From: an uncultured Lachnospiraceae bacterium | GTDB taxonomy: Bacteria > Bacillota > Clostridia > Lachnospirales > Lachnospiraceae | Length of the DNA: 64,000 nucleotides | Reading direction: 5' to 3' | Assembly: GCA_910579285.1 (NCBI GenBank) | Contig: CAJTTT010000003.1 | Location: forward strand, 51,118-115,117 | In this document: positions 33,717 through 42,348 of the stretch, piece after piece | Position numbering within the stretch: position 1 is the first letter of the stretch | Layout of the letters: each line of letters starts with the position of its first letter | The notes under the pieces: model-generated | The model's database searches: none | Seen by the model: only the letters and a program-made list of their open reading frames with translations | What the model was told of the DNA's origin: nothing | Made by a program: the position numbers and the translations under genes

Positions 33717-35228
33717 ATGAAAACAGCGGGACTGGATATCGGAACCACAGGCTGTAAGCTGACGGTCTTTTCGGAGGAGGGAAAGGATATCGACCGGGCG
33801 TACCGGGATTATCCCGTCACCAGGGGCGGCAGCGAACATGAGGTGGATGTGGAAAGTATTATGGAAGGTGTGCTGGCACTGCTTGCGCTGATGGCTGAAA
33901 AGCACCCTGATATAGGAGGAATAGGCGTCACCAGTTTCGGGGAGACCTTTGTGTTTACGGACGGGGAGGGGAAGCCCCTTCACAGAGCCATGCTCTACAC
34001 TGACCCGAGAGGCAGGGAGGAGTGTCTGGAGCTGACACGGAAGATGGAGGGGAGAAAGATCGCCGCCATCACGGGACTTCGTCCCCACGAGATGTACAGC
34101 CTTCCCAAGATGATGTGGATCAGGAAAAACAGGCCGGAAGTCTATGAACAGGCAAAGCACGCTTTTCTGATGGAGGACTATGTGGTGTTTCATCTGACGG
34201 GAAAGGCACAGATTGATTATTCCCTGGCCACAAGGACAATGGCCTTTGACATTGCGTCCCTCTCCTGGAGCAGGGAGATCTTTGCGCTGGCAGGGATCGA
34301 TGTTTCTCTGATGTCTGAGGCGGTGCCGGTGGGCACATCGGCAGGGCACATCCTTCCCGATATCGTGCGGCGGACGGGTCTTTCCGAAAGGACGCAGATC
34401 GTAAGTATCAGCCATGATCAGGTGGCCGCTGCGGTGGGCGCGGGTGTGTTTGACGCGGAGACGGCGGTGGAAGGCGCAGGTACGGTGGAATGCATGACAC
34501 CTGTATATGAAGGACTGCCGCCTTCCGATGTGATGTATGACGGGTATTTCTCCGTGGTGCCCTATGTGATACCGGGCAGGTATGTGTGTTATGCCTTTTC
34601 CTACACAGGCGGCGCGCTGATCCAGTGGTGCGTGGATACCCTGGCGAAGCAGGAGAAGCGGCTGGCGGCGCAGGAGGGTATCTCCGTGCATGAGTATCTG
34701 GAACGGGAGTATGCGCGTGAGCACGGGGAGGAACGTGCGGCAGAGCCCACAGGGCTTCTTGTGCTGCCCCATTTTGCAGGGGCGGCAACGCCTTATATGG
34801 ATACCGGGTCGAAGGGCGCGGTGATCGGGCTGACGGCAGCCCATACGGTCAGTGACATTTACCGGGCATGCATGGAAGGGGTAGCTTATGAAATGAGGCT
34901 CAACCTGGAGTGGCTAAAAGGTTCCGGCATTCACTTTCAGATGCTGCACGCCACCGGGGGAGGGGCACGCTCCGAGGTGTGGACACAGATGAAGGCGGAC
35001 ATCCTGAACGTGCCCTTTACGACGCTGAAAACAGCCAACGCGGGGACGGTTGGGAGCGCCATGCTGACGGGGATTGCAGTGGGCTGTTTCAAAGATTTGG
35101 AGGACGCCGCAGCGCATATGGTGGAGAAAACGAAAATCTGTCAGCCGGATGCGGCAAGACACGAGAAGTATATGGAGGTTTACAGCAGGTACAGGAAGGT
35201 GTACGATGTGGTCAGAGGACTGGTATGA
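33717..35228 (+). CDS. FGGY-family carbohydrate kinase
   Basis: This 503-residue cytosolic kinase transfers phosphate from ATP to a ketose or polyol. The N-terminal phosphate loop GLDIGTTGCKLTVF, the catalytic Asp region in SISHDQVAAAVG near residue 230, the SYTGGALIQW stretch and the adenosine motif ATGGGARSEVWTQMKAD near residue 418 place it in FGGY. Length fits xylulo-/rhamnulo-/fuculokinases. It lies 33 bases after the isomerase-family gene and 18 bases before the epimerase. A long antisense frame here is a shadow. The product should be a ketose phosphate that an aldolase or epimerase could process. Confidence 0.9.
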   Translation: MKTAGLDIGTTGCKLTVFSEEGKDIDRAYRDYPVTRGGSEHEVDVESIMEGVLALLALMAEKHPDIGGIGVTSFGETFVFTDGEGKPLHRAMLYTDPRGREECLELTRKMEGRKIAAITGLRPHEMYSLPKMMWIRKNRPEVYEQAKHAFLMEDYVVFHLTGKAQIDYSLATRTMAFDIASLSWSREIFALAGIDVSLMSEAVPVGTSAGHILPDIVRRTGLSERTQIVSISHDQVAAAVGAGVFDAETAVEGAGTVECMTPVYEGLPPSDVMYDGYFSVVPYVIPGRYVCYAFSYTGGALIQWCVDTLAKQEKRLAAQEGISVHEYLEREYAREHGEERAAEPTGLLVLPHFAGAATPYMDTGSKGAVIGLTAAHTVSDIYRACMEGVAYEMRLNLEWLKGSGIHFQMLHATGGGARSEVWTQMKADILNVPFTTLKTANAGTVGSAMLTGIAVGCFKDLEDAAAHMVEKTKICQPDAARHEKYMEVYSRYRKVYDVVRGLV

Positions 35229-35246
35229 GTATAAAGGAGGTTTGGC

Positions 35247-36218
35247 ATGACGAATCCGTATATTGGACATGAATCACAGATTTCGGGTGTGGAGGAGCAC
35301 CGCCTGACAGGCGGGAAGGGCGATGGGATGCGCCTTTTGCAGGCAGATAACGGGAAAGGGCTGATGATGACGCTGACCCCTGACCGGGGCATGGATATTT
35401 CCAGACTCCGCGTAAACGGCGTCAACATGGGGTATTTCTCGGCCTGCGGTTATGTGGCGCCGGCTTACTATGAAGGGACGGGTGACAGATGGCTGAAAAC
35501 CTTCACGGCAGGGTTTATGACGACGTGCGGCCTGTACACGGTGGGAACCCCGAGCGTGGATGAGGGGGAGGAGCTGCCTCTGCACGGCTCCATCGGCAAT
35601 CTGCCAGCGGAGCAGGTATACTGGCAGGAGGATGAGAATAAAATCTGTGTGCGCGGCGTGGTGAAGGATGAGATGATCTTTGGCAGAAAGCTTGTTCTTC
35701 GCCGTGAGATCGAGATATCAAAAAAGGAGAACAGCTTTGTGGTGCGGGACAAGATTGAAAACATGGGAGACCGCGTGGAGCCGTTTGAAATCCTTTACCA
35801 TATGAATATGGGATATCCCCTTCTGGACGAGGAGAGCGTTGTCACTATCCCCGCAAAGGAAGTGGTGCCGAGAAATGAGCATGCGGCGGCTGATATTGAA
35901 AACTGTCTGCGGATGGAGAAGCCCCAGGCGGGATATGAGGAACGCTGTTATTATCATAAATTTGCCGGAAAAGAGGGAAAGGCATCCATCTATCAGCCGA
36001 AGCTTGGCATGGAGCTTGCGATCACTTTTGATGCGGAGGAGCTGGACGGTTTCGTGGAGTGGAAGATGATGGGTGTGCGGGACTATGTGCTCGGTCTGGA
36101 GCCGGGAAACTGCTATCCCGACGGGCGTGATGTGATGAGAAAGACAGGGATGCTCAAATTTTTACAGCCCGGTGAATGTAAGCGGTATGAGGTGAAGGTG
36201 GAGATTAAAAGGGCCTGA
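35247..36218 (+). CDS. DUF4432 / aldose 1-epimerase-like protein
   Basis: This 323-residue protein has the galactose mutarotase-like beta-sandwich of DUF4432. It shows LTPDRGMDISRLRVNG near residue 45, the His-bearing ELPLHGSIGNLPAE near residue 110, ILYHMNMGYPLLDE near residue 180, and the Glu in LGLEPGNCYPDGRD near residue 285. AAAGGAGG precedes the ATG. It should interconvert anomers of the sugar handled by the isomerase and kinase. It closes the operon; the decayed beta-lactamase-like gene follows after 23 bases. Confidence 0.85.
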   Translation: MTNPYIGHESQISGVEEHRLTGGKGDGMRLLQADNGKGLMMTLTPDRGMDISRLRVNGVNMGYFSACGYVAPAYYEGTGDRWLKTFTAGFMTTCGLYTVGTPSVDEGEELPLHGSIGNLPAEQVYWQEDENKICVRGVVKDEMIFGRKLVLRREIEISKKENSFVVRDKIENMGDRVEPFEILYHMNMGYPLLDEESVVTIPAKEVVPRNEHAAADIENCLRMEKPQAGYEERCYYHKFAGKEGKASIYQPKLGMELAITFDAEELDGFVEWKMMGVRDYVLGLEPGNCYPDGRDVMRKTGMLKFLQPGECKRYEVKVEIKRA

Positions 36219-36241
36219 GGAAAACGGGAGGCGCGGCGGTT

Positions 36242-36974
36242 ATGAGTAAACGCACGTTATCTTTCAGAGTGATATGCTGTTTCATATCCGGCGTTCTGTT
36301 TCTGCTGTCCGACGGGTGCGCCGCTGAACAGAGGACACAGATGCAGGAAACACAGCGGGAAGAATTGAGGGAAGAGCAGCTGGATAAGACCCCGGAACCG
36401 AAAGTGACGGAAGTGGAGCGGCGAAGTTTTCTGGAATGAAAACTGGAATCAGGATATTGCCTTTCAGGAAGCGTTCCGCGTCTCCTGTGTCTGGTATTTC
36501 CGTGAGATCATAGATGTGATGGGGCCAGAGATGGTGCAGGAGGGACTGGATCTTTTAAAGTACGGAAATTGTGACATTTCCGATTGGGAGGGGCGGTTAA
36601 ATACCAATAATAACAACCGGGCGCTGACAGGATTCTGGATTGAATCCTCGTTAGCAATTTCCCCAAAGGAACAGGTTGAGGTGATGGAGCGTATTTTTGG
36701 GAAGGATTCAGTCTGCTCAGAGGGGACGAGGCATGTGCTGAAAGAGGCAATGCTTGTCACAGAACCTGAGCGGACGGCGATTCCCATTTACGGAAAGACT
36801 GGTATGGGTAAAATGGAAGGTATCATGGTAGATGCCTGGTTCACAGGGTTTGCGGAAACGGAGGAGGGTAATGTGTATTTCTGCGTCTATCTCGGGCGCA
36901 CAGATGATGGGAATGGTTCCAGCGCGGCGGCGAAGGAAATCGCGGTGCGCATTGTGGAAGATTACTGCAAATAG
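36242..36974 (+). pseudogene. Class D beta-lactamase / penicillin-binding-like lipoprotein, pseudogene
   Basis: The 5' part (36242-36439) encodes a lipoprotein signal (LSDGC lipobox) and a charged linker, then stops at RRSFLE. In another frame, from about 36428 to 36974, the C-terminal part of a class D serine enzyme appears: SCVWYF (SxV motif), KYGNCDIS (YGN motif) and YGKTGMGK (KTG motif). The N-terminal half of the catalytic domain with the STxK serine is missing. One deletion with frameshift accounts for this. Without the nucleophile the relic cannot hydrolyse beta-lactams. A ribosome site (GGGAGG) remains upstream. Confidence 0.8.
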
Positions 36975-37017
36975 CATGCTTTGAAACACAAATTTGTAGT
37001 GGAAGAAAGAATGCGGT

Positions 37018-37109
37018 TATGATATAATGATGCTCATATCATAATCCGGCATTTTGGTGTAATAAAGGTGTCGGATTATTCGCAGGCCGTCTCGACAAAG
37101 TTGAGGCGG
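37018..37109 (+). promoter_or_regulatory. Extended -10 promoter and leader hairpin of the first MCP gene
   Basis: TATAAT (37023-37028) with an extended -10 TGA just before it lies upstream of the MCP; no good -35 is seen. In the leader, CCGTCTCGAC (37087-37096), loop AAA and GTTGAGGCGG (37100-37109) form a 10-pair stem with two G-U pairs. There is no T-run, so it is not a plain terminator. It does not match the c-di-GMP riboswitch pattern. Confidence 0.4.
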
Positions 37110-37174
37110 TTTATGAATGAAAAAGCGTGTATGGGGAAGGGCGCGGTATTTTTTCAACAGGAGGAATGAGGGTT

Positions 37175-38728
37175 ATGGAAGGAAACAAAAAGGTATATTT
37201 GTCGGCATTGGATGAGTATATCAATAAGGTGTATGTGCTGGTTCTGCTGCTGATACCGGGAGCGTGTATGTGTGCGGGCTTTATGTACACGTTTATGAAG
37301 ATCATGGGCTGGCTGCCTCCCGTATCATGGATTGCATTACTTATTTTTGACGTGACCTGCATGATTTATCTGGGGATAGGTTTCTACTTTGTCAAAACAG
37401 GGTTCGAGAACGGTGTAGTGAAAGCATCCAGTCTGAAGGCCGGAAAGATTTTTGTTGCTGTGATTATGCTTATTCAGTGGAACTTTATACAGTATATGGT
37501 TCCCGCCGGGGACTTTTGGGGTTTTGCCTTTTTCTTTGTAGTGCTTACCACCTTTTTCCTGGACTATAAGCTGGTGGCCGTTACTTCGGTAGAGATTGCC
37601 GGCTCTCTGGTGATTGCGTGGTTTGTGAAGGCGTCGGTTCTTTTGCCGGTTAAGGATGAGATGTTTATTACAAACATTGCTGACAGAGGGGTTTGCCTGA
37701 GCCTGTCTCTTCCCACAACGATACTTATGACATATCTGGTAAACCGTTTTCTTGTAAACGCCAAGAAGGACGAGATGGAGCGCAACAACGAAAAGGTGAA
37801 AAATGTGCTGGATTCCGTGCAGTCTCTCTCGGCAAATCTACTGAGCGCGGGGCAGGCGCTCTCACAGATTTCGGAAAATGAGAGCGCTTCCGTGGAGGAA
37901 CTTTCAGCCACCAGTGAAATGCTCTTAGAGAGCAGTAACAGGCTGGACGGCAAGACCAGGGAAAGCATGGAAAATCTCAATGAGCTTGATGAGTGGAAGA
38001 ATGTTGTGGCAGATAATGTGGAGAAAGTGGAGCAGACATCCAGAGATCTGTTAGATAAAACAAGAGAGAATGAGAAGCGGCTTGCTGAACTTCGGGAAAT
38101 TAACGGGGAAGTTTCCAGATCTATGGTTGCAACGACGGATGTGGCGGAGAAACTGTCGAAAGCGGTGGAGCAGATCGGTATGACACTGAACCTGATCAGC
38201 GATATTTCATCGTCCACGAACCTGCTGGCTTTGAACGCTTCCATTGAGGCGGCCAGAGCTGGAGAGGCGGGGAAAGGGTTTGCCGTGGTTGCGCAGGAAG
38301 TCGGCAACCTGGCTAACAGCACGCAGGAATCATTGCATGAGGTAGAAAAGGTGATTCAGATGGTACAGGACAATGTGAATGAGATCACCATGTATGTCAA
38401 TGACAACTCCCAAAAGCTGGATAAGCAGAATGAATATTTTACAAACGTGTATGCGGGCATACAGGATATGACGCAGCTTCTCGATATTTCGGCGGATGCG
38501 GTGAACACGATGGGAGACGCGCATCATAAGCAGGCGATGGTGATACAGAGCACCATATCCATCAACAAAGAGATCGCGGATGATATCAGCAAAGAGAATA
38601 CCCAGTTCCAGTCTATCAACAGTATGGTGGAGAGCAACGTGAATGATATTACACAAATGTCCAACCAGATCAATACCATTAACGGGATGGTGGATGAGAT
38701 CAGCAATCTTTTGAAGAGGGAAGAATGA
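37175..38728 (+). CDS. Methyl-accepting chemotaxis protein with six-helix membrane sensor
   Basis: This 517-residue transducer starts at ATG 37175, 10 bases after AGGAGG. Instead of two helices around an extracytoplasmic sensor, it has about six hydrophobic segments in residues 20-195, so the input domain is embedded in the membrane. No HAMP domain is apparent. The cytoplasmic coiled coil follows, with the signalling tip LALNASIEAARAGEAGKGFAVVAQEVGNLA near residue 355. No chemotaxis kinase or adaptor gene is in the window. The next gene overlaps its stop by four bases, so the two are translated together. Confidence 0.88.
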   Translation: MEGNKKVYLSALDEYINKVYVLVLLLIPGACMCAGFMYTFMKIMGWLPPVSWIALLIFDVTCMIYLGIGFYFVKTGFENGVVKASSLKAGKIFVAVIMLIQWNFIQYMVPAGDFWGFAFFFVVLTTFFLDYKLVAVTSVEIAGSLVIAWFVKASVLLPVKDEMFITNIADRGVCLSLSLPTTILMTYLVNRFLVNAKKDEMERNNEKVKNVLDSVQSLSANLLSAGQALSQISENESASVEELSATSEMLLESSNRLDGKTRESMENLNELDEWKNVVADNVEKVEQTSRDLLDKTRENEKRLAELREINGEVSRSMVATTDVAEKLSKAVEQIGMTLNLISDISSSTNLLALNASIEAARAGEAGKGFAVVAQEVGNLANSTQESLHEVEKVIQMVQDNVNEITMYVNDNSQKLDKQNEYFTNVYAGIQDMTQLLDISADAVNTMGDAHHKQAMVIQSTISINKEIADDISKENTQFQSINSMVESNVNDITQMSNQINTINGMVDEISNLLKREE

Positions 38729-39237
38729 TACATATCATACCGCGTATGAAATTCACAATTCATTCCAGAAAGACGCCCTGGGAGGTGCACCGTATTATGG
38801 AGGCTGAGACTGCAGTTCAGGATGGACTGTTTCACTATTCACCTGCTGAAGCGGATTTTTTTGGAGAGGTGGAGGAGTCAGAGTTTAAGGTAGTGCAGAG
38901 GCTGCCGGCCTGCGTTCGGGATTCTTTTCGGCCTGTGATTCTGGGGCAGATACGGAGAAGAGGAAGTGGGGCGGCAGTGGACATCCGCATGCGGTTAAGC
39001 ATGGAGGTACTCGTTTTTTGCGTGATTTGGTTTGGTATGTCAGGCCTGTATTTTTTGATCTGTTTTCTGACCTTGATTATAGGTCGCTTGGACGGGTGGC
39101 AGGAGATTGTATCGGCGGCCGCATTTTTCTTTTTTGGACAGCTTCTTGTGAGAGCCGGGTTTTATATTCCGGCAAAGAGAGCGAGGCGGAGACTGGAAGA
39201 ACTTTTCGGGGAGGCATCAGACGGGGAAGCCGTATGA
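38725..39237 (+). CDS. Hypothetical protein with two membrane helices, coupled to the MCP
   Basis: This 170-residue protein is not recognised. The ATG overlaps the MCP stop (ATGA), implying coupled translation. The N-terminal ~90 residues are soluble, with FHYSPAEADFFGEVEESEFKV and FRPVILGQIRR. Two hydrophobic segments follow (about 95-118 and 125-145), then a basic tail KRARRRLEELFG. The pattern of a small folded domain followed by a helix pair suggests a membrane-attached accessory factor. A role with the MCP is inferred only from gene coupling. Confidence 0.65.
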   Translation: MIHIIPRMKFTIHSRKTPWEVHRIMEAETAVQDGLFHYSPAEADFFGEVEESEFKVVQRLPACVRDSFRPVILGQIRRRGSGAAVDIRMRLSMEVLVFCVIWFGMSGLYFLICFLTLIIGRLDGWQEIVSAAAFFFFGQLLVRAGFYIPAKRARRRLEELFGEASDGEAV

Positions 39238-39262
39238 CGGGAAAGGGGCAGAGACAGCAGAA

Positions 39263-39970
39263 ATGGGTAAGATGAGCATTACGGATGAGATCAGAGAGGC
39301 GCTGTCCGCGCAGAAAGACATTGCTTACCGGGATTTTCAGGCGAAGCTGATACCGACGATTGACAAAGAAACCGTGATCGGCGTGCGCACGCCAGCGCTT
39401 CGGAAGATGGCAAAGCAGTTTGCGAAACGGGAGGAAATCGGCGAATTCTTGGGAGTTCTTCCGCACATGTATTTTGATGAAAACCAGCTTCACGCGTTTA
39501 TCATTGCGGAGAGGAAGGATTTTGCACAGTGTATGGAGGCGCTTACCGTGTTTCTGCCCTATGTGGATAACTGGGCGACCTGTGACCAGCTGTCGCCGAA
39601 GGTGTTTAAGAAACACAGAAAGGAGCTTTTGCCCTATATCGGAGAATGGCTTGTTTCTGAGCAGACTTATACGGTACGCTTTGGCATTAGGATGCTGATG
39701 GAGCATTTTCTGGACGAAGATTTTGATCGGATTTATCTGGACATGGTTTCTAAAGTCCGCTCGGAGGAGTATTATGTCAATATGATGATCGCATGGTATT
39801 TCGCCACGGCTCTGGCGAAGCAGTACGAGGAGGCTCTCCCCTGTATAGAGGAGAAAAAACTGGCAGACTGGACGCACAATAAGGCGATTCAGAAGGCGGT
39901 GGAAAGCTATCGGATCACGCCGGAGCAGAAAAAATATTTGAGAGGACTAAAAGTATCCGTGAGGAAGTGA
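39263..39970 (+). CDS. DNA alkylation repair protein, AlkD-like
   Basis: This 235-residue protein is made of helical HEAT-like repeats, as in AlkD glycosylases that remove alkylated purines. Characteristic stretches are VIGVRTPALRKMAKQF near residue 38, the HMYFDENQLHAFII segment, the DNWATCDQLSPKVF motif with the catalytic-type Asp near residue 105, and YVNMMIAWYFATAL near residue 175. The ribosome site is weak and distant (AAGGGG). The start could instead be the Met three codons later. It stands between the MCP pair and a GNAT gene. Confidence 0.85.
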   Translation: MGKMSITDEIREALSAQKDIAYRDFQAKLIPTIDKETVIGVRTPALRKMAKQFAKREEIGEFLGVLPHMYFDENQLHAFIIAERKDFAQCMEALTVFLPYVDNWATCDQLSPKVFKKHRKELLPYIGEWLVSEQTYTVRFGIRMLMEHFLDEDFDRIYLDMVSKVRSEEYYVNMMIAWYFATALAKQYEEALPCIEEKKLADWTHNKAIQKAVESYRITPEQKKYLRGLKVSVRK

Positions 39971-39978
39971 AGAGGATT

Positions 39979-40007
39979 GGGCGCCCGTCAAAAGCGGAGC
40001 GCCCTTT
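39979..40007 (+). terminator. Weak hairpin terminator after the AlkD-like gene
   Basis: GGGCGC (39979-39984) pairs with GCGCCC (39999-40004) followed by TTT. The loop is long (14 bases) and the T-run short, so termination may be partial. Confidence 0.35.
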
Positions 40008-40051
40008 ATGACGGTACGCCGAATGAATGACAGGGACGGAAAGGGAAAGAT

Positions 40052-40819
40052 ATGACGAACAAAGAGATACTGTTTGCTGCCATGAAACAGTCTGCATTGG
40101 ATATCAACTGCAGTGCGGAGGACTTTTTATGTAAGGATCCAGTGATCGTCAGATCCGGCGTGGGGCCGGATGCGCGGAAATATTATAAGGAGCCGATTGC
40201 CTGCAATCTGGTCTCGTATGGTAACAACGTGGTTGCATCCGTGCGGGATGAATACCGGGAGATTGTGGAGACGTATGTCAAAAAGTTTCCGTTTTACCAC
40301 TGCTTTGAGACACCGAATCTCCATTGGCTGAATGAGAGGATGGAGCTGCTTGGGCAGAAAGTATGTTTTATGGCGGAATACTATCTCCCGGATGTAGAGA
40401 AACTGCGCGCGCTGTCATGCGGTTATGAGCTGCGGGTTTTGGAGCAGGCAGATTTTCGGGACTTGTATAAGCCGGAATGGGGCAATGCGCTGTGTGCGGA
40501 CAGGAAGGAGCTGGATGTCCTGGGCATCGGCGCATACGATGGCGGAAAGCTGGCGGGGCTGGCCGGATGTTCTGCGGACTGTGAGAGTATGTGGCAGATC
40601 GGTGTAGATGTGCTGCCGGAACATAGGAGACGCGGTGTGGCATCAGCTCTTACGAGCCGTCTGACGCTGGAAATTCTGGAGAGAGAAAAGGTGCCTTTTT
40701 ACTGCTCGGCATGGTCCAATATCCGATCGGTGAGAAATGCGGTGAAGAGCGGATTTATTCCCGCGTGGGTGGAGATGACGGTGAAACCGAAAGAGATTGT
40801 GGACGAATGTAACGGGTGA
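40052..40819 (+). CDS. GNAT-family N-acetyltransferase
   Basis: This 255-residue protein has a C-terminal GNAT fold. The acetyl-CoA loop reads VDVLPEHRRRGVASALTSRL near residue 188, preceded by the beta strand LAGLAGCSADCESMWQIG, and followed by FYCSAWSNIRSVRNAVKSGF, the usual late helix/strand. The N-terminal ~110 residues form a less conserved domain with DPVIVRSGVGP. The acceptor substrate cannot be assigned. It is a single gene with no clear operon partner. Confidence 0.85.
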   Translation: MTNKEILFAAMKQSALDINCSAEDFLCKDPVIVRSGVGPDARKYYKEPIACNLVSYGNNVVASVRDEYREIVETYVKKFPFYHCFETPNLHWLNERMELLGQKVCFMAEYYLPDVEKLRALSCGYELRVLEQADFRDLYKPEWGNALCADRKELDVLGIGAYDGGKLAGLAGCSADCESMWQIGVDVLPEHRRRGVASALTSRLTLEILEREKVPFYCSAWSNIRSVRNAVKSGFIPAWVEMTVKPKEIVDECNG

Positions 40820-40999
40820 AGGCAGGAGAACTGCCTCATCACAGGGGAAGGACACGGAGGAAAGTGTTTTTTTACGGTATGGTTTCTGCAGTTGATTTTG
40901 TCTCTTGCATCGGGATTGACCTCCCTGGATGTTTTAGATTGGCTTTAGGCAGCTGCACAGTGTTGTTTTATAGAAAATGAAAGAGAGAGGGAACAGAAG

Positions 41000-42190
41000 A
41001 TGGCGGAAAGAAATCTGGATTTTGACAGGGTAATTGAGCGAAGAAATACCCGGTCGCTGAAATATGATTTTGCGGCGGACTGGGGGATGCCGGAGGACGT
41101 ATTGCCGCTGTGGGTGGCGGACATGGATTTCAGGACTTCCTCCTTCATAGAAGATGCGCTGGCGGAGCGTGTGAAACAAGGCGTTTTCGGCTACAGTGAC
41201 GTGAAAACTCCTTACTTTGAGATTGTGAGAGACTGGATGAAACGGCGGCATGACTGGGAACCGCAGGAGGAATGGCTTGTGAAGACACCGGGCGTGGTGA
41301 CAGCTCTTGCCATGTCTGTGAAAGCCTATACGGAGCCGGGAGATGCGGTTCTGATCCAGCTTCCCGTGTATTATCCCTTTGCGGAGGTGATTGAGGACAA
41401 TGGCAGGCGTGTGGTCAGCAGCCCTCTGTTTCGTGGTGAGGATAACCGTTATCATATGAATTTTGAGGATTTTGAAGAGAAGATTATTCAGAACGGGGTA
41501 AAACTATTCCTTCTATGCAATCCGCATAATCCAGTGGGGAGAGTGTGGACAAAGGAGGAACTGATCCGGCTGGGTGATATCTGCATGAAACATCATGTGA
41601 TTGTCGTCAGTGATGAAATTCATCAGGATTTTGTGTTTCAGGGCAGGCATCAGGTTTTTGCGGGGCTGAAAAAGGAGTACGAGGATCGCTGTATTGTCTG
41701 TACGTCTCCCAGCAAAACATTCAACCTGGCAACGATGGTTTTATCGAATATTTTTATTCCCAACCGGGAGCTGCGAAAACGATTCCGAAAACAGCTTGAT
41801 GCGGCGGGGATCAGCCAGCTTGGCGTGATGGGACTGATTGCCTGCGAAACAGCATACAGCATGGGGGAAGAGTGGTATCTTGCCATGCTTGAGTACGTCC
41901 GCAGCAATATTGCGTTTGTAAAAAGTTATGTGGAGGAAAATCTGCCTGGCGTAACGATGACGGAGCATGAAGGGACTTACCTGGTCTGGCTCGATTTTAC
42001 AGGGACAGGACTGTCGGAGAAAGAGCTGGAGGAACTGATTGCGCATAAGGCCAGGCTGTGGCTGGACGGCGGTGGAATGTTCGGGGAGGGCGGAAAAGGT
42101 TTCCAGCGGATCAATGTGGCATGTCCGAGAAGTATTTTGAAAGAAGCGATGAAGAGATTGGAGGAGGCGATTAAGGAAACGTGCGGATAG
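41000..42190 (+). CDS. MalY/PatB-type PLP-dependent C-S lyase / aminotransferase
   Basis: This 396-residue enzyme matches the MalY/PatB branch of fold-type I PLP enzymes, which cleave cystathionine and related thioethers. Marks are LPLWVADMDFRT near residue 35, the GVFGYSDVK stretch, NPHNPVGRVWT near residue 175, the PLP-contacting Asp in VVSDEIHQDF and the Schiff-base Lys in CTSPSKTFNLA near residue 235. The late RINVACPRS provides the carboxylate-binding Arg. Length is typical. It stands alone between the GNAT gene and the second MCP. Some relatives also regulate sugar operons; nothing here supports or excludes that. Confidence 0.9.
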   Translation: MAERNLDFDRVIERRNTRSLKYDFAADWGMPEDVLPLWVADMDFRTSSFIEDALAERVKQGVFGYSDVKTPYFEIVRDWMKRRHDWEPQEEWLVKTPGVVTALAMSVKAYTEPGDAVLIQLPVYYPFAEVIEDNGRRVVSSPLFRGEDNRYHMNFEDFEEKIIQNGVKLFLLCNPHNPVGRVWTKEELIRLGDICMKHHVIVVSDEIHQDFVFQGRHQVFAGLKKEYEDRCIVCTSPSKTFNLATMVLSNIFIPNRELRKRFRKQLDAAGISQLGVMGLIACETAYSMGEEWYLAMLEYVRSNIAFVKSYVEENLPGVTMTEHEGTYLVWLDFTGTGLSEKELEELIAHKARLWLDGGGMFGEGGKGFQRINVACPRSILKEAMKRLEEAIKETCG

Positions 42191-42297
42191 CCGGTTGTGT
42201 CAATGGTCTGTATTGCAGCTAATATATGAACGATAAAACGAATTACTTGCATTGAAACGGCTTATCGTATCAGAGCACAACAAAAAAATGAACAGTC

Positions 42298-42327
42298 TTG
42301 ACAAGAGTTGGCAGAAATTTTTATAAT
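42298..42327 (+). promoter_or_regulatory. Near-consensus promoter of the second MCP gene
   Basis: A perfect TTGACA (42298-42303) and a perfect TATAAT (42322-42327) are 18 bases apart. The ribosome site AAAGGAGGGGG follows within a few bases, so the leader is very short. Confidence 0.75.
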
Positions 42328-42348
42328 TGGAAAGGAGGGGGTATCGAC

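Noticed and set aside
33471..34844. A 457-codon open frame on the minus strand.
   Set aside because: It lies wholly antisense to the isomerase end and the FGGY kinase gene, has no ribosome site and gives a His/Arg/Pro-rich product typical of a shadow frame.
37029..37174. A cyclic-di-GMP (GEMM) riboswitch in the MCP leader.
   Set aside because: The leader has a single simple hairpin and lacks the conserved GEMM core and tetraloop-receptor pattern.
40864..40980. A 38-codon GTG-initiated frame after GGAGG.
   Set aside because: The ribosome-site spacing is only three bases, the product resembles no family and the region probably just leads into the MalY-like gene.
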